Below, piece by piece: positions 1 through 10,543 of a stretch of 64,000 nt of DNA. The notes beneath the pieces are model-generated. The model worked only from the letters and a program-made list of their open reading frames with translations. It was not told where the DNA came from and did no database searches. Each line of letters begins with the position of its first letter. Within the stretch, counting starts at the first letter, position 1. Origin of the DNA: an uncultured Pelagibacteraceae bacterium. Lineage in GTDB: Bacteria; Pseudomonadota; Alphaproteobacteria; Pelagibacterales; Pelagibacteraceae. Location: positions 1 through 64,000 of the forward strand of contig CABYRT010000002.1 of assembly GCA_902521355.1 (NCBI GenBank). Direction: 5' to 3'. Made by a program: the position numbers and the translations under genes.

Positions 1-2
1 CA

Positions 3-59
3 GTACTAGTCTCTTTAAAAGTTAGCCAAAGAACAATTGTTAAGGAAGAAAAAGAATAA
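3..59 (+). CDS. 3' end of a CDS truncated by the window edge, product unknown
   Basis: Frame 3 reads VLVSLKVSQRTIVKEEKE* with a TAA at 57-59, adjoining the convergent next gene. Short, so weak. Confidence 0.35.
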   Translation, partial: VLVSLKVSQRTIVKEEKE

Positions 60-662
60 TTAATAAAGATTTTGTGCTGCTACCATTGTTAACAACATTG
101 GTAATGATAAAAGAGTATTTGTTCTAGAAAACAGCATAGCAGTCTTTGCTGATTTAGCTTTAACTTCAGGTTCGCACTCAACCATACCTAAAGCTCTTTT
201 TTGATTTGGCCATATAACAAACCAAACATTAAATGCCATTATTAATCCTAACCACATTCCAATTCCTATTGCAGTATTTTTTCCGCCACCTGATCCAATT
301 CCTAATGTCATTGCTTGATGAACATACCCATTAAAATATGCCAATAATAATCCTGATATGATTGTAAATAATGCCGCCCATCTAAACCAAAATAATGCTG
401 CAGGGGCTATAACTTTTCCAATTGCTGGTTTTTGTTCGTCTGGAATTTTAGCCATGTTAGGAATTTGAACAAAATTGAAATACCACAGTAAGCCAATCCA
501 CATAATACTTACAGTTACATGTACGTATCTTAATAACCAGCTCCAAAATAAAACATCAAAATCAAATCCACCATTACCTATGTAAAGACCAATGAATAGT
601 AATATTGCAATAGCCAATGATAAATGTATAGTTTTTGATAATGATTGTAATATCGAAGTCAT
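60..662 (-). CDS. Multi-pass membrane protein, urate hydroxylase PuuD-like N-terminal domain family
   Basis: 200-aa ORF with several TM segments and the motif WSWLLRYVHVTVSIMWIGLLWYFNFVQ. Confidence 0.6.
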   Translation of the reverse strand: MTSILQSLSKTIHLSLAIAILLFIGLYIGNGGFDFDVLFWSWLLRYVHVTVSIMWIGLLWYFNFVQIPNMAKIPDEQKPAIGKVIAPAALFWFRWAALFTIISGLLLAYFNGYVHQAMTLGIGSGGGKNTAIGIGMWLGLIMAFNVWFVIWPNQKRALGMVECEPEVKAKSAKTAMLFSRTNTLLSLPMLLTMVAAQNLY

Positions 663-697
663 CTATAAAATGATTTTATATTATTTTTCTATAAAGA

Positions 698-3574
698 TTA
701 AGCAGTTTTTTTAAATTTCGTATCTAATAAAGGCTTTAAGAATTTACCTGTATAGCTATCTTTTACTTTAGCAACTTCCTCGGGTTTGCCTTCGGCAATA
801 ATATTACCACCTTTAACACCACCCTCGGGTCCCATATCTACAATATAATCGGCAGTTTTAATAACATCTAAATTATGCTCAATAACTACAACTGAATTAC
901 CCGTTGCAACAAATGTGTGTAAAATTTCCAGAAGTTTTTTTATGTCATGTTGATGTAATCCAGTAGTTGGTTCATCTAATATATACATTGTTCTTCCCGT
1001 AGACCTTTTTGATAATTCTTTAGCAAGCTTTATACGTTGAGCCTCTCCGCCGGATAGAGTTGTTGCTTGCTGACCAATTTTTATGTAGCCAAGACCAACT
1101 TTTTTTAACGTTAAAAGTTTAGTTTTGATGTTCGAAATATTTTCAAAATACTCACATCCTTCATCAACAGTCATATTCAAAACATCTGCAATACTCTTAT
1201 CTTTGAATTTAATCTCTAATGTTTCTCTGTTGTATCTTGTGCCTTTGCATTCATCACACGTTATATAAACATCGGGTAGAAAGTGCATTTCATAAGTAAT
1301 TACACCATCTCCTTCACACGCTTCACATCTTCCACCTTTTACATTGAAAGAAAATCTTCCAGGTTTATAACCTCTACTTTTTGCTTCAGGGAGATTGGTA
1401 AACCAGTCTCTAATAGGACCAAAAGCTCCAGTGTATGTTGCAGGATTTGATCTAGGAGTTCTGCCAATTGGAGATTGATCAATATCTATAACTTTATCAA
1501 TTAATTCTATTCCTTTAAATCCTCTAAATGGCTGAGGAATTTTTCTAGACTTATTATTATTCAAAGTAAGATTTAATGCATTGTATAAAGTTTGTAGTAT
1601 TAAAGTAGATTTACCACTTCCTGATACACCTGTAACACAAGTAAAACTACCTAAAGGTATTTTTAAATTTACGTTATTTAAATTATTTCCCGATGCACCA
1701 TTGATTTCTAAAAATCTACCATTTTTTGCAAGTCTTCTATTTTTTGGAATAGGTATGAAGCTTTTATTTGATAAATATCTTCCGGTAATACTTTTATCAT
1801 TTTTTAAAATTTGCTCATATGTACCTTCAGCAACAATTTCTCCACCTTTATTTCCTGCTTCAGGTCCTAAATCTATTATATGATCTGCATTCTCCATTGT
1901 TTCTGTATCGTGCTCAACAACAATAACAGTATTACCTAAGTCTCTTAATCTTTTTAATGCATCTATAAGCTTAACATTATCTTTTTGATGTAAACCAATT
2001 GATGGTTCATCTAAAACGTATAGAACTCCAGTTAAGCCTGATCCAATTTGTGAAGCTAGTCTTATCCTTTGTGCTTCACCACCAGATAATGTTCCAGACT
2101 CTCTAGATAAAGTTAAATAATCAAGACCAACATTTAAAAGAAAGTCTAAACGTTCATTAATTTCTTTTAATATATGTTGAGCAATTTTAATTTGTCTTTT
2201 GTCTAACTTAACTTCTAAAGATCTAAACCATTCCTTAGCATCAAAAATTGATTTTTCTGTAACTTGGCTAATATTTAATTCATTTATTTTAACACACAGA
2301 GCTTCATCTTTTAATCGATAACCATTGCATCTTTCACATTTTGTATCAGATTGATATTGAGCAATCTCTTCTCTTTTCCAATCGCTATCGGTTTCTAAAT
2401 ATCTTCTCTCTAGATTATTGACAACACCTTCAAAGGTTTTTTTATGAGAATACTTTTCATAGCCATCGTCATAAGTAAATTTTATTTCTTCATCATCAGA
2501 TCCATACAAAATTACATCTTTAATTTTTTTTGGTAGTTTTGACCATTTATCATTTAATGAAAAACCATAATGTTTAGATAAAGATGCTAATGTTTGAGCG
2601 TAATACATTGATGTAGATTTAGCCCAAGGTTCAATAGCACCGTCTGCTATAGATTTTTTTTCATTTGGTACAACTAAATTTGGATCAACATTTAATTTCA
2701 TTCCAATACCTTCGCATTCTTCACAAGCTCCATATGGACTGTTGAATGAGAAAAGTCTTGGTTCAATTTCTTCAATAGTAAAACCACTTTCAGGACAAGC
2801 AAATTTAGTAGAGAAAATTAGTTTTTCAATTTTTCTGTATTTTTTTGGAAGTGTTTCATTTTCATATTCAACAAAAAGTAATCCATTTGCTAAATTAACA
2901 GCTGTTTCAACACTTTCAGCTAATCTGTTTCCTAATGAAGAATTTATTACAATTCTATCAACTAAAATTGAAATATCATGTTTAAGTTTTTTATTTAATT
3001 CTGGAACACTTTCAATATCATATAATTGATCATCAACTTTAATTTTTCTAAACCCTCTTTTTTTGTATCCCAATATATCTTTTTTGTATTCACCCTTACG
3101 TCCTCGTACAACAGGTGCATATAAATATATCGTAGACTTTTTCGGTAATTCTTTAATCTTATCAACAATTTGACTAATAGTTTGAGAAGTAATTGGTTTG
3201 CCAGTAAATGGAGAGTAGGGAATTCCAGCTCTTGCATAAAGTACTCTCATGTAATCGTATATTTCGGTTACAGTTGCAACTGTTGATCTTGGATTTTTAG
3301 AAGTATTTTTTTGTTCTATTGAAATTGCTGGACTTAAACCTTCGATTAAATCTACATTTGGTTTTTTCATTTTGTCTAAAAACTGTCTTGCATATGCAGA
3401 TAAACTTTCAACATAACGTCTTTGACCTTCTGCATAAACAGTATCGAATGCTAATGATGATTTTCCCGATCCAGATAGACCTGTTATCACAACAAATTTG
3501 TCTTTAGGAATCTCTAGTGAAATATTCTTTAAATTGTGCTCTTTTGCGCCCTTAATAAGTATCTTTTTAAGCAT
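698..3574 (-). CDS. uvrA: Excinuclease ABC subunit A
   Basis: 958 aa; two ABC ATPase modules ([23 protein letters not shown], two LSGGEAQRI signatures) and zinc-finger CxxC motifs. Confidence 0.98.
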   Translation of the reverse strand: MLKKILIKGAKEHNLKNISLEIPKDKFVVITGLSGSGKSSLAFDTVYAEGQRRYVESLSAYARQFLDKMKKPNVDLIEGLSPAISIEQKNTSKNPRSTVATVTEIYDYMRVLYARAGIPYSPFTGKPITSQTISQIVDKIKELPKKSTIYLYAPVVRGRKGEYKKDILGYKKRGFRKIKVDDQLYDIESVPELNKKLKHDISILVDRIVINSSLGNRLAESVETAVNLANGLLFVEYENETLPKKYRKIEKLIFSTKFACPESGFTIEEIEPRLFSFNSPYGACEECEGIGMKLNVDPNLVVPNEKKSIADGAIEPWAKSTSMYYAQTLASLSKHYGFSLNDKWSKLPKKIKDVILYGSDDEEIKFTYDDGYEKYSHKKTFEGVVNNLERRYLETDSDWKREEIAQYQSDTKCERCNGYRLKDEALCVKINELNISQVTEKSIFDAKEWFRSLEVKLDKRQIKIAQHILKEINERLDFLLNVGLDYLTLSRESGTLSGGEAQRIRLASQIGSGLTGVLYVLDEPSIGLHQKDNVKLIDALKRLRDLGNTVIVVEHDTETMENADHIIDLGPEAGNKGGEIVAEGTYEQILKNDKSITGRYLSNKSFIPIPKNRRLAKNGRFLEINGASGNNLNNVNLKIPLGSFTCVTGVSGSGKSTLILQTLYNALNLTLNNNKSRKIPQPFRGFKGIELIDKVIDIDQSPIGRTPRSNPATYTGAFGPIRDWFTNLPEAKSRGYKPGRFSFNVKGGRCEACEGDGVITYEMHFLPDVYITCDECKGTRYNRETLEIKFKDKSIADVLNMTVDEGCEYFENISNIKTKLLTLKKVGLGYIKIGQQATTLSGGEAQRIKLAKELSKRSTGRTMYILDEPTTGLHQHDIKKLLEILHTFVATGNSVVVIEHNLDVIKTADYIVDMGPEGGVKGGNIIAEGKPEEVAKVKDSYTGKFLKPLLDTKFKKTA

Positions 3575-3619
3575 AATTTTAGTTGCTTTAGATTAATAAA
3601 ATTAATATTCAAGCCTATT

Positions 3620-3637
3620 AATGTTATAAATAACATT
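3620..3637. promoter_or_regulatory. 18-bp perfect palindrome AATGTTAT-AA-ATAACATT between divergent uvrA and ssb (candidate operator)
   Basis: Read directly: 8-bp arms with a 2-bp centre, inside the 80-bp divergent intergenic region, overlapping a TATAAA. Confidence 0.5.
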
Positions 3638-3654
3638 TCAAATATATAAATATT

Positions 3655-4101
3655 ATGGCAGGAAGCTTAAATAAAGTACTTTTAATCGGTCGATTAGGCG
3701 CAGATCCAGAAATTAAACAAATGGTTAACGGTAAAAGTGTAGCAAGATTAAGCTTAGCTACTAGTCAATCATGGAAAGATAAAAATACCGGTGAAAAAAA
3801 GGAAAAAACTGAGTGGCATAGAGTAGTTGTTTTCAATGAAGGGCTAGTAAATGTGGTTCAACAATATTTAAAAAAAGGAGCACAAGTATACGTTGAAGGA
3901 CAACTGACTACTAGAAAATGGAAAGATGAACAATCAGGTCAGGATAAATATTCTACTGAAATTTTAATTCAAGGATACAATTCATCATTAACAATGTTAG
4001 GTGGAGGAAATCAAAATTCAATTCCATCTCAAGATAACAAACAAAGTTTTGATGATAGTTCTATGGCTCAAAACGAGTTGGACGACGATATCCCTTTCTA
4101 A
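3655..4101 (+). CDS. ssb: Single-stranded DNA-binding protein
   Basis: OB-fold N-terminus [21 protein letters not shown] and acidic C-terminal tail DDDIPF. Confidence 0.98.
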   Translation: MAGSLNKVLLIGRLGADPEIKQMVNGKSVARLSLATSQSWKDKNTGEKKEKTEWHRVVVFNEGLVNVVQQYLKKGAQVYVEGQLTTRKWKDEQSGQDKYSTEILIQGYNSSLTMLGGGNQNSIPSQDNKQSFDDSSMAQNELDDDIPF

Positions 4102-4105
4102 ATAA

Positions 4106-6679
4106 ATGCAAAAAAACGAAGTAACTAAAGATTTAAATATCAAACCAATTTCAATGTATGATGAAATGAGTTCATCATATTTATCTTACGCCATGAGCGT
4201 AATAATTAGTAGGGCATTACCCGACATAAGAGACGGACTTAAACCTGTTCACAGAAGGATTTTATATGCAATGCACAAAGGTGGTTTCGATTGGACAAAA
4301 CAATTTAGAAAATCTGCAAGAATTGTTGGAGACGTAATTGGTAAATACCATCCGCATGGTGATCAAGCTGTATATGATGCTTTAGTAAGAATGGTTCAAG
4401 ATTTTTCAATGAGTGTTCCGTTAATTGATGGTCAGGGCAATTTTGGTTCAATCGATGGAGATCCACCTGCAGCAATGAGGTATACAGAAACCAAACTTGC
4501 AAAAATTTCTCAATTTTTGATTGATGATATAGAAAAAAATACCGTTTCATTTAAAAGTAATTACGATGAAACTGAGCAAGAACCCACAGTATTGCCAGCT
4601 CAATATCCTAATCTTTTGGTAAATGGAGCTGGAGGTATTGCTGTTGGTATGGCAACTAGTATACCACCACATAATCTTGGTGAAATTATTGATGGAACTT
4701 TAGCTCTTATAAAAAATAAAGATATTAAAGTTAAAGAGTTAATGAAGCATATACCTGGCCCTGATTTTCCAACAGGAGGAGTTATTATTGGTAAAGATAT
4801 TATTCGAGAAGGATACAAAACCGGCAGAGGTTCTTTTAAGATTAGGGGTGAAATAAATGTTGAAAATCTTAAAAATGGTAAAGATAGATTAGTAATTACA
4901 TCAATACCTTATCAAGTAAACAAATCTAACTTAAACGAAAAAATTGCAGAATTAGTTAGAGACAAAAAAATCGAGGGTATAAGTGACATTAGAGATGAAT
5001 CTAATAGAGAAGGAATAAGAGTTGCTATAGATTTAAGAAGAAGTGTCGAGCCAGAAACAATCAAAAGACAACTTTATAAATATACATCCATTGAAACCTC
5101 ATTTGGTTTTAATTCATTAGCAATTGTTGATAACAAACCTAAAACATGTTCATTAAAAGATTTCTTAGAGAACTTTTTAAAATTTAGAGAAGATGTAGTT
5201 ATTAAAAAAACCAAATACGATTTAAAAAAAGCTGAAGATCGTGTTCATGTTTTACTTGGTTTATCTGTTAGTGTAGAAAATATTGATAAAGTAATAAAAA
5301 TTATTAGATCTTCAAAAAATCCAGAAGAAGCAAAAAATACTCTTATAAAAACTAAATGGAAAATAACAAAATCTGCAAAATTAATTAAATTAGTTGATAG
5401 TAAAAATTATAAAGGATCATACAGCCTATCTGAAACTCAAGTCACATCAATACTAGAACTTAGATTACAAAAATTAACTGCCCTTGGAATTAATGAAATT
5501 GAAGAAGAAATAAAAAAATTATCTGAATTGATTACAAAGTATAAAAAAATAATAAATTCTAAAAGCGAACTATTAAAAGTAATAAGTAATGAGTTATCTC
5601 AAATTAAAGAGAAATTCTCATCTCCGAGAAGAACACAGATTATAGATGCTGTTTTAAACTATAATATTGAAGAAACTATTCAAAAAGAGTCTGTGATAAT
5701 TACAATTACTTTACAGGGATACATAAAAAGAGGTGCCTTAAGTAATGTTAAACAACAGAAAAGAGGTGGAAAAGGCAAAACGGGAATTAAGACAAGAGAC
5801 GAAGATTCTGTAGTACAAACATTATCAGTAAATACACATACATCTGTTCTATTTTTCTCTACTGAAGGATTGGCATACAAAGTTAAAGCTTGGAAAATTC
5901 CAGAAGGATCGGCTGCATCAAAAGGTAAGTCTTTATTTAATATTCTTCCTTTAAAAAATCATCAATCAATTAGTTCAATTATGCCATTTCCAGATAGCGA
6001 TGTTGATACAAAAGATATGCATATCATTTTTGCAACTAGTGAAGGAAAAATTAGAAAGAATAATCTTGAAGATTTTACCTCAATTAACGCTTCAGGTAAA
6101 ATTGCAATGAAGCTTGACGGTAATGATAAAATTATAGGTGTTAAAATCTGTAGAGATGATCAGGATATAATTTTAAGTACTAAATTAGGAAAATGCATAA
6201 GGTTTGAGTCTAAAAAACTTAGAGTTTTCAAAGGTAGATCATCAAAAGGCATAAGAGGTATCAATTTGGCAGAAAATGATACTATCGTATCTCTGTCTAT
6301 TATTGATCATGACACAAATAAGAAAGCAAAAACTAAAGACCAAAAATCTGAAGTTAAAGCTAAAGAAAAGTTCATCTTATCTATTACAGAAAATGGTTAT
6401 GGTAAGAGAACATCTCATTATGATTATAGAGTTACAAATAGAGGAGGAAAGGGAATTATTGGCATTGTAAATTCACAAAGAAACGGGAATGTTTCTTCAT
6501 CCTTTCCTGTTTTTGAAGGAGATCAAATATTAATTTCAACAAATAAAGGTAGAGTAATAAGAACAGCTGTTAAAGAAATAAGAATAGCTGGTCGTAATAC
6601 GCAAGGTGTTAGAATAATTAAACTGACTGGTGATGAAAAAGTAGTTTCTGCTATTAAATTAGATGATAATCTTATTTAA
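4106..6679 (+). CDS. gyrA: DNA gyrase subunit A
   Basis: [33 protein letters not shown]; catalytic AAMRYTE; C-terminal beta-pinwheel repeats with a GyrA-box-like segment KQQKRGGKG. Confidence 0.97.
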   Translation: MQKNEVTKDLNIKPISMYDEMSSSYLSYAMSVIISRALPDIRDGLKPVHRRILYAMHKGGFDWTKQFRKSARIVGDVIGKYHPHGDQAVYDALVRMVQDFSMSVPLIDGQGNFGSIDGDPPAAMRYTETKLAKISQFLIDDIEKNTVSFKSNYDETEQEPTVLPAQYPNLLVNGAGGIAVGMATSIPPHNLGEIIDGTLALIKNKDIKVKELMKHIPGPDFPTGGVIIGKDIIREGYKTGRGSFKIRGEINVENLKNGKDRLVITSIPYQVNKSNLNEKIAELVRDKKIEGISDIRDESNREGIRVAIDLRRSVEPETIKRQLYKYTSIETSFGFNSLAIVDNKPKTCSLKDFLENFLKFREDVVIKKTKYDLKKAEDRVHVLLGLSVSVENIDKVIKIIRSSKNPEEAKNTLIKTKWKITKSAKLIKLVDSKNYKGSYSLSETQVTSILELRLQKLTALGINEIEEEIKKLSELITKYKKIINSKSELLKVISNELSQIKEKFSSPRRTQIIDAVLNYNIEETIQKESVIITITLQGYIKRGALSNVKQQKRGGKGKTGIKTRDEDSVVQTLSVNTHTSVLFFSTEGLAYKVKAWKIPEGSAASKGKSLFNILPLKNHQSISSIMPFPDSDVDTKDMHIIFATSEGKIRKNNLEDFTSINASGKIAMKLDGNDKIIGVKICRDDQDIILSTKLGKCIRFESKKLRVFKGRSSKGIRGINLAENDTIVSLSIIDHDTNKKAKTKDQKSEVKAKEKFILSITENGYGKRTSHYDYRVTNRGGKGIIGIVNSQRNGNVSSSFPVFEGDQILISTNKGRVIRTAVKEIRIAGRNTQGVRIIKLTGDEKVVSAIKLDDNLI

Positions 6680-7173
6680 TGAAAAATATAGCTATCTATC
6701 CAGGAACTTTTGATCCAATTACTTTTGGCCATATAGATGTCATTAAAAAATCACTTAAGATAGTAGATAAAGTAATTGTAGGTATTTCAGATGGAAATCA
6801 GAAAAACTTCCTATTTTCATTAGATGAAAGAATAGAAATTGTTAAAAGAGCTCTTTATAAAGATCTGAAATTTAAAAAGAATAAGGTTGATGTTATAAAA
6901 TTTAATACTTTGACAACAGACCTTTGTAAAAAATATAAATCAAATATAATCTTAAGAGGCTTAAGAGCAGTTTCTGATTTTGAGTACGAATTCCAACTTG
7001 CTGGAATGAATAGAAAACTTAATAATCAGGTTGAGACAATTTTTTTAATGTCAGATGTTGAAAATCAAATAATATCATCTAGGTTTGTTAAAGAAATTGC
7101 TCAACATAATGGTGATTTGAAAAAATTTACGACCAAAAGTACAATTAAATCATTGAAAGAGGTTTATGAATAA
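6679..7173 (+). CDS. coaD: Pantetheine-phosphate adenylyltransferase
   Basis: YPGTFDPITFGHIDVI and ISSRFVKEIA motifs. Confidence 0.97.
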   Translation: MKNIAIYPGTFDPITFGHIDVIKKSLKIVDKVIVGISDGNQKNFLFSLDERIEIVKRALYKDLKFKKNKVDVIKFNTLTTDLCKKYKSNIILRGLRAVSDFEYEFQLAGMNRKLNNQVETIFLMSDVENQIISSRFVKEIAQHNGDLKKFTTKSTIKSLKEVYE

Positions 7174-7723
7174 ATTTTTAAATATTTTAATTATTTTTTT
7201 TATTTTTTTATCAACAAATTTAATAGCAAAGGAGAATATAATGATTTTAAAATTAAAAGATGGTGATGTAAAAATTGAATTGTATCCTGATGTTGCACCA
7301 AATCATGTTAAAAGAATACAAGAGTTAGCAGACTCAGGACAATATGATAATGTTGTTTTTCATAGAGTAATTGATGGGTTTATGGCACAAACAGGTGATG
7401 TAAAATTTGGAAATTCATCTTCAAAAGATTTTGATTTAAGAAGAGCGGGTATTGGTGGATCTGATTTACCAGATTTAAATCAAGAATTTAATGACCTTCC
7501 TCATGATAGAGGAACTGTTTCTATGGCAAGATCGTCAGATCCTAATAGTGCTAATAGTCAATTTTTTATATGTTTTAAACCAGCACCTTTCCTAGATAGA
7601 CAATATACTGTTTTTGGAAAAGTAATAGAAGGAATGGAATTTGTTGATATGATTACAAAAGGTGATGGCGATAACGGAGCAGTTTCAAATCCAGATAAAA
7701 TTATTAGTTTTAAATCTCAATAA
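7166..7723 (+). CDS. Peptidyl-prolyl cis-trans isomerase, cyclophilin type, with signal peptide
   Basis: VVFHRVIDGFMAQTGD, ANSQFFICFKPAPFLDRQYTVFGKV. Confidence 0.95.
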   Translation: MNKFLNILIIFFIFLSTNLIAKENIMILKLKDGDVKIELYPDVAPNHVKRIQELADSGQYDNVVFHRVIDGFMAQTGDVKFGNSSSKDFDLRRAGIGGSDLPDLNQEFNDLPHDRGTVSMARSSDPNSANSQFFICFKPAPFLDRQYTVFGKVIEGMEFVDMITKGDGDNGAVSNPDKIISFKSQ

Positions 7724-7734
7724 TTAAATAATGA

Positions 7735-8847
7735 ATGTCATTAAAAGATTTCAATTTTAATGTTCATAATACTCAAAATTATGCAAGAGTAGGAGTTATA
7801 GAGACCCATAGAGGCAATATAAACACTCCTGCATTTATGCCAGTTGGTACTCAAGCAACTGTTAAAGGTGTTTTTTTAGAAGATATAAAAAAAACAGGTA
7901 GTGAGATAATTTTATCAAATACATATCATTTAATGATAAGGCCTGGTGTTGAAAGAATTGAAAGTGTTGGAGGACTTCATGAATTCATGAATTGTGATTT
8001 ACCAATTTTAACGGACTCAGGTGGTTTTCAAGTTATGTCTCTGTCAAAATTAAATAAAATCGATAGAGACAAAGGTGCAATTTTTCAATCACATATAGAT
8101 GGTAAAACTTTTATTTTAAGCCCTGAAGAAAGCATAAGAATTCAAAAAGGTTTGAACTCAGACATAGTAATGGTTATGGATGAATGCCCTAAAAATACTA
8201 AAGATTATGATAAAATTAAAAAATCAATGGAATTATCATCAGAGTGGGCAAAAAGATCAAAAGATGCATTTGGAATAAATGACCACAAAGGTTTATTTGG
8301 AATTGTACAAGGTGGATTATTTAATGATCTAAGAATCAAATCTTTAAACAATCTTATCGATATTGGATTTAATGGATATGCTCTAGGAGGGTTGGCAGTA
8401 GGGGAAACACAAGATGAAATGTTTTATGTTCTTGATGGAATAAAAGATCATATGCCTAAAGAAAAACCAAGATATTTAATGGGTGTTGGTACTCCATCTG
8501 ATATACTCGGTGCAGTTAAGAGAGGTGTTGATATGTTTGACTGTGTAATGCCAACGAGATCTGGGAGAACTGGTTTGGCTTTTACATGGGAAGGACAAAT
8601 TCAAATTAGAAACTCAAAATATAAAAATGATAATACTCCACTGGACAGAAGTGTCACAAAGTTCAATTTAAATAAATATTCTAAGAATTATTTAAATCAT
8701 TTATTTAATACCAACGAAATGTTGGCCTCAATGATTCTGACCCTTAATAACATCAACTTTTATCAAGATTTAATGAGAAACATCAGAGACAATATAAAAC
8801 ATGGTACTTTTGATGAATTTCACGATAAGTACATCAATAAATTGTAA
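7735..8847 (+). CDS. tgt: tRNA-guanine transglycosylase
   Basis: LTDSGGFQVMSL, GGLAVGE, VMPTRSGRTG. Confidence 0.97.
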   Translation: MSLKDFNFNVHNTQNYARVGVIETHRGNINTPAFMPVGTQATVKGVFLEDIKKTGSEIILSNTYHLMIRPGVERIESVGGLHEFMNCDLPILTDSGGFQVMSLSKLNKIDRDKGAIFQSHIDGKTFILSPEESIRIQKGLNSDIVMVMDECPKNTKDYDKIKKSMELSSEWAKRSKDAFGINDHKGLFGIVQGGLFNDLRIKSLNNLIDIGFNGYALGGLAVGETQDEMFYVLDGIKDHMPKEKPRYLMGVGTPSDILGAVKRGVDMFDCVMPTRSGRTGLAFTWEGQIQIRNSKYKNDNTPLDRSVTKFNLNKYSKNYLNHLFNTNEMLASMILTLNNINFYQDLMRNIRDNIKHGTFDEFHDKYINKL

Positions 8848-8897
8848 ATTTTTAACATTGATTAATAAAAAAAAATCAATATAAAAACGCTTCTTGG

Positions 8898-8973
<76 letters not shown>

Positions 8974-8974
8974 C

Positions 8975-9796
8975 TTAAGCAATAGGCGGATATTTAATAA
9001 TAATTTCATTTATCCAATTTGTAATATTATTAATTCTATTTGTTGAAGATGGGTGTGTTGACATAAATTCTGGTGGTTCTTTCCCTTTTTTAGCTTCTTT
9101 CATTCTTTCCCAAACTTTGATTGTTTCCCTAATGTCATAACCAGATAATGATGCAAATATCAAACCAAGATAATCAGCTTCACTCTCTTGCTTTCTATTG
9201 AAGGGATTCATAATTCCTATTTGTGATAATAAACCGACAGCATTCATCCCTGTGGTTCTATTTATCTGAGATACTTTACCTTTAGTGGCTATATCTAAAA
9301 TTGCTGTACCAGTATTTAACAAAACACCTCTACTTGCTCTTTCTACTGAATGTTTTGCAACAGCATGCGCAATTTCATGACCCATTACAGCTGCCAATCC
9401 ATCTTCATTTTTGGTTATATCTAATAGACCTGTATAAACAGCTATTTTACCTCCAGGCATACACCAAGCATTTTTAACTTTTTTTTTATCAATAAGTATA
9501 TATTCCCAATCAAAATTTATAGTTGGGTCAGGTATATTATTGCGGTCAAAGTATTCTGATATTGAATATTCAATTTTGGATCCAATTTCTTTTATTTGAT
9601 TTAATGTTTTGGTATCATCACTTAAAGTTTCTTTCTCTTTTACCTTTTCATATAATTGAGCAGCTTTCGCATTGAGGTTAGATTCGGGAATTAATTTTAG
9701 TTGTTTTCGATCTGTTATTGGTGCACTACCACATGCAGATAGGCCAAAAGATAAGCAACTACAACCAAATAAATGTATGAAATTTCTTCTATTCAC
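8975..9796 (-). CDS. M48-family zinc metallopeptidase (lipoprotein-like, YggG/LoiP-type)
   Basis: VMGHEIAHAVAKHS (HExxH), downstream ESEADYLG, N-terminal lipobox-like FGLSACGS. Confidence 0.92.
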   Translation of the reverse strand: MNRRNFIHLFGCSCLSFGLSACGSAPITDRKQLKLIPESNLNAKAAQLYEKVKEKETLSDDTKTLNQIKEIGSKIEYSISEYFDRNNIPDPTINFDWEYILIDKKKVKNAWCMPGGKIAVYTGLLDITKNEDGLAAVMGHEIAHAVAKHSVERASRGVLLNTGTAILDIATKGKVSQINRTTGMNAVGLLSQIGIMNPFNRKQESEADYLGLIFASLSGYDIRETIKVWERMKEAKKGKEPPEFMSTHPSSTNRINNITNWINEIIIKYPPIA

Positions 9797-9838
9797 TTTT
9801 TTTACTTAATATATTACACCTTTTTTATAATAATTTAT

Positions 9839-9916
9839 ATGATACTTAATAACAAAATCTTAATAGTACTATTTGTACTGGCAGTCGTATTCGTTTTATA
9901 TGCAAGTTACAGTTAA
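9839..9916 (+). CDS. Candidate 25-aa single-TM micro-ORF
   Basis: MILNNKILIVLFVLAVVFVLYASYS*, in an otherwise empty spacer 3 bp upstream of the DUF502 gene; below the ORF-track cutoff. Confidence 0.4.
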   Translation: MILNNKILIVLFVLAVVFVLYASYS

Positions 9917-9919
9917 TTT

Positions 9920-10543
9920 ATGGCAAAATTAAAGAGAAGAGGCATTTCAATCCTTGGAAGACTTAGAAACTATTTTATAGCAGGAATAGTTGTTCTTGTT
10001 CCAATTGGTATCACATTATATTTAACTAGATTTTTTATATCTATATCGTCAAAATTAATACCAAACGAATTAAATCCAAATAGTTACTTGCCTTTTGCAA
10101 TACCAGGTTTGGAAATATTATTAGCTATAATTTTTATTACAATAATTGGAAGTTTATCTCTTTCATTTATTGGAAAAAAAATACTTAAAATATTTAATGA
10201 TATATTAAAAAGAATACCAATTCTTAGAACAATTTATTCAGCAATTGGCCAAATGACTGAAACATTAGCACCAAAAAAAGGGTCAAAGAAAAGTGTAGTC
10301 TTAGTTGAGTATCCGAGAAAAGGTAGTTGGGCAGTAGGGTTTGCGACCAGAGAAAATGATGGTGAAATATCAAAAAAAACAAATACTAATCTTATTAATG
10401 TATTTGTTCCAACAACACCAAATCCTACAAGTGGATTTTTATTAATGTTTCCCAAAGATGAAGTTATTTATTTAGATATGACTTTTGAAGAAGCTTCTAA
10501 ATTTATTGTTTCAGCCGGTACTTCAGATCCAAAAAAAATTTAA
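9920..10543 (+). CDS. DUF502 family membrane protein
   Basis: LRNYFIAGIVVLVPIGITLYLTRF, PILRTIYSAIGQMTETL, NPTSGFLLMFPKDEV. Confidence 0.9.
   Translation: MAKLKRRGISILGRLRNYFIAGIVVLVPIGITLYLTRFFISISSKLIPNELNPNSYLPFAIPGLEILLAIIFITIIGSLSLSFIGKKILKIFNDILKRIPILRTIYSAIGQMTETLAPKKGSKKSVVLVEYPRKGSWAVGFATRENDGEISKKTNTNLINVFVPTTPNPTSGFLLMFPKDEVIYLDMTFEEASKFIVSAGTSDPKKI

Noticed and set aside
1581-3507. ORFs 1581-1883, 2742-3029, 2995-3237 and 3319-3507
   Set aside because: Antisense or out-of-frame shadows of uvrA.
4305-6470. ORFs 4305-4550, 4600-4818, 5680-5880 and 6276-6470
   Set aside because: Shadows inside gyrA; no independent support.
8857-8880. Stem-loop ATTGATT...AATCAAT after tgt as a terminator
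   Set aside because: AT-only 7-bp stem with A-rich loop and no T-tract; weak and expected in this base composition.
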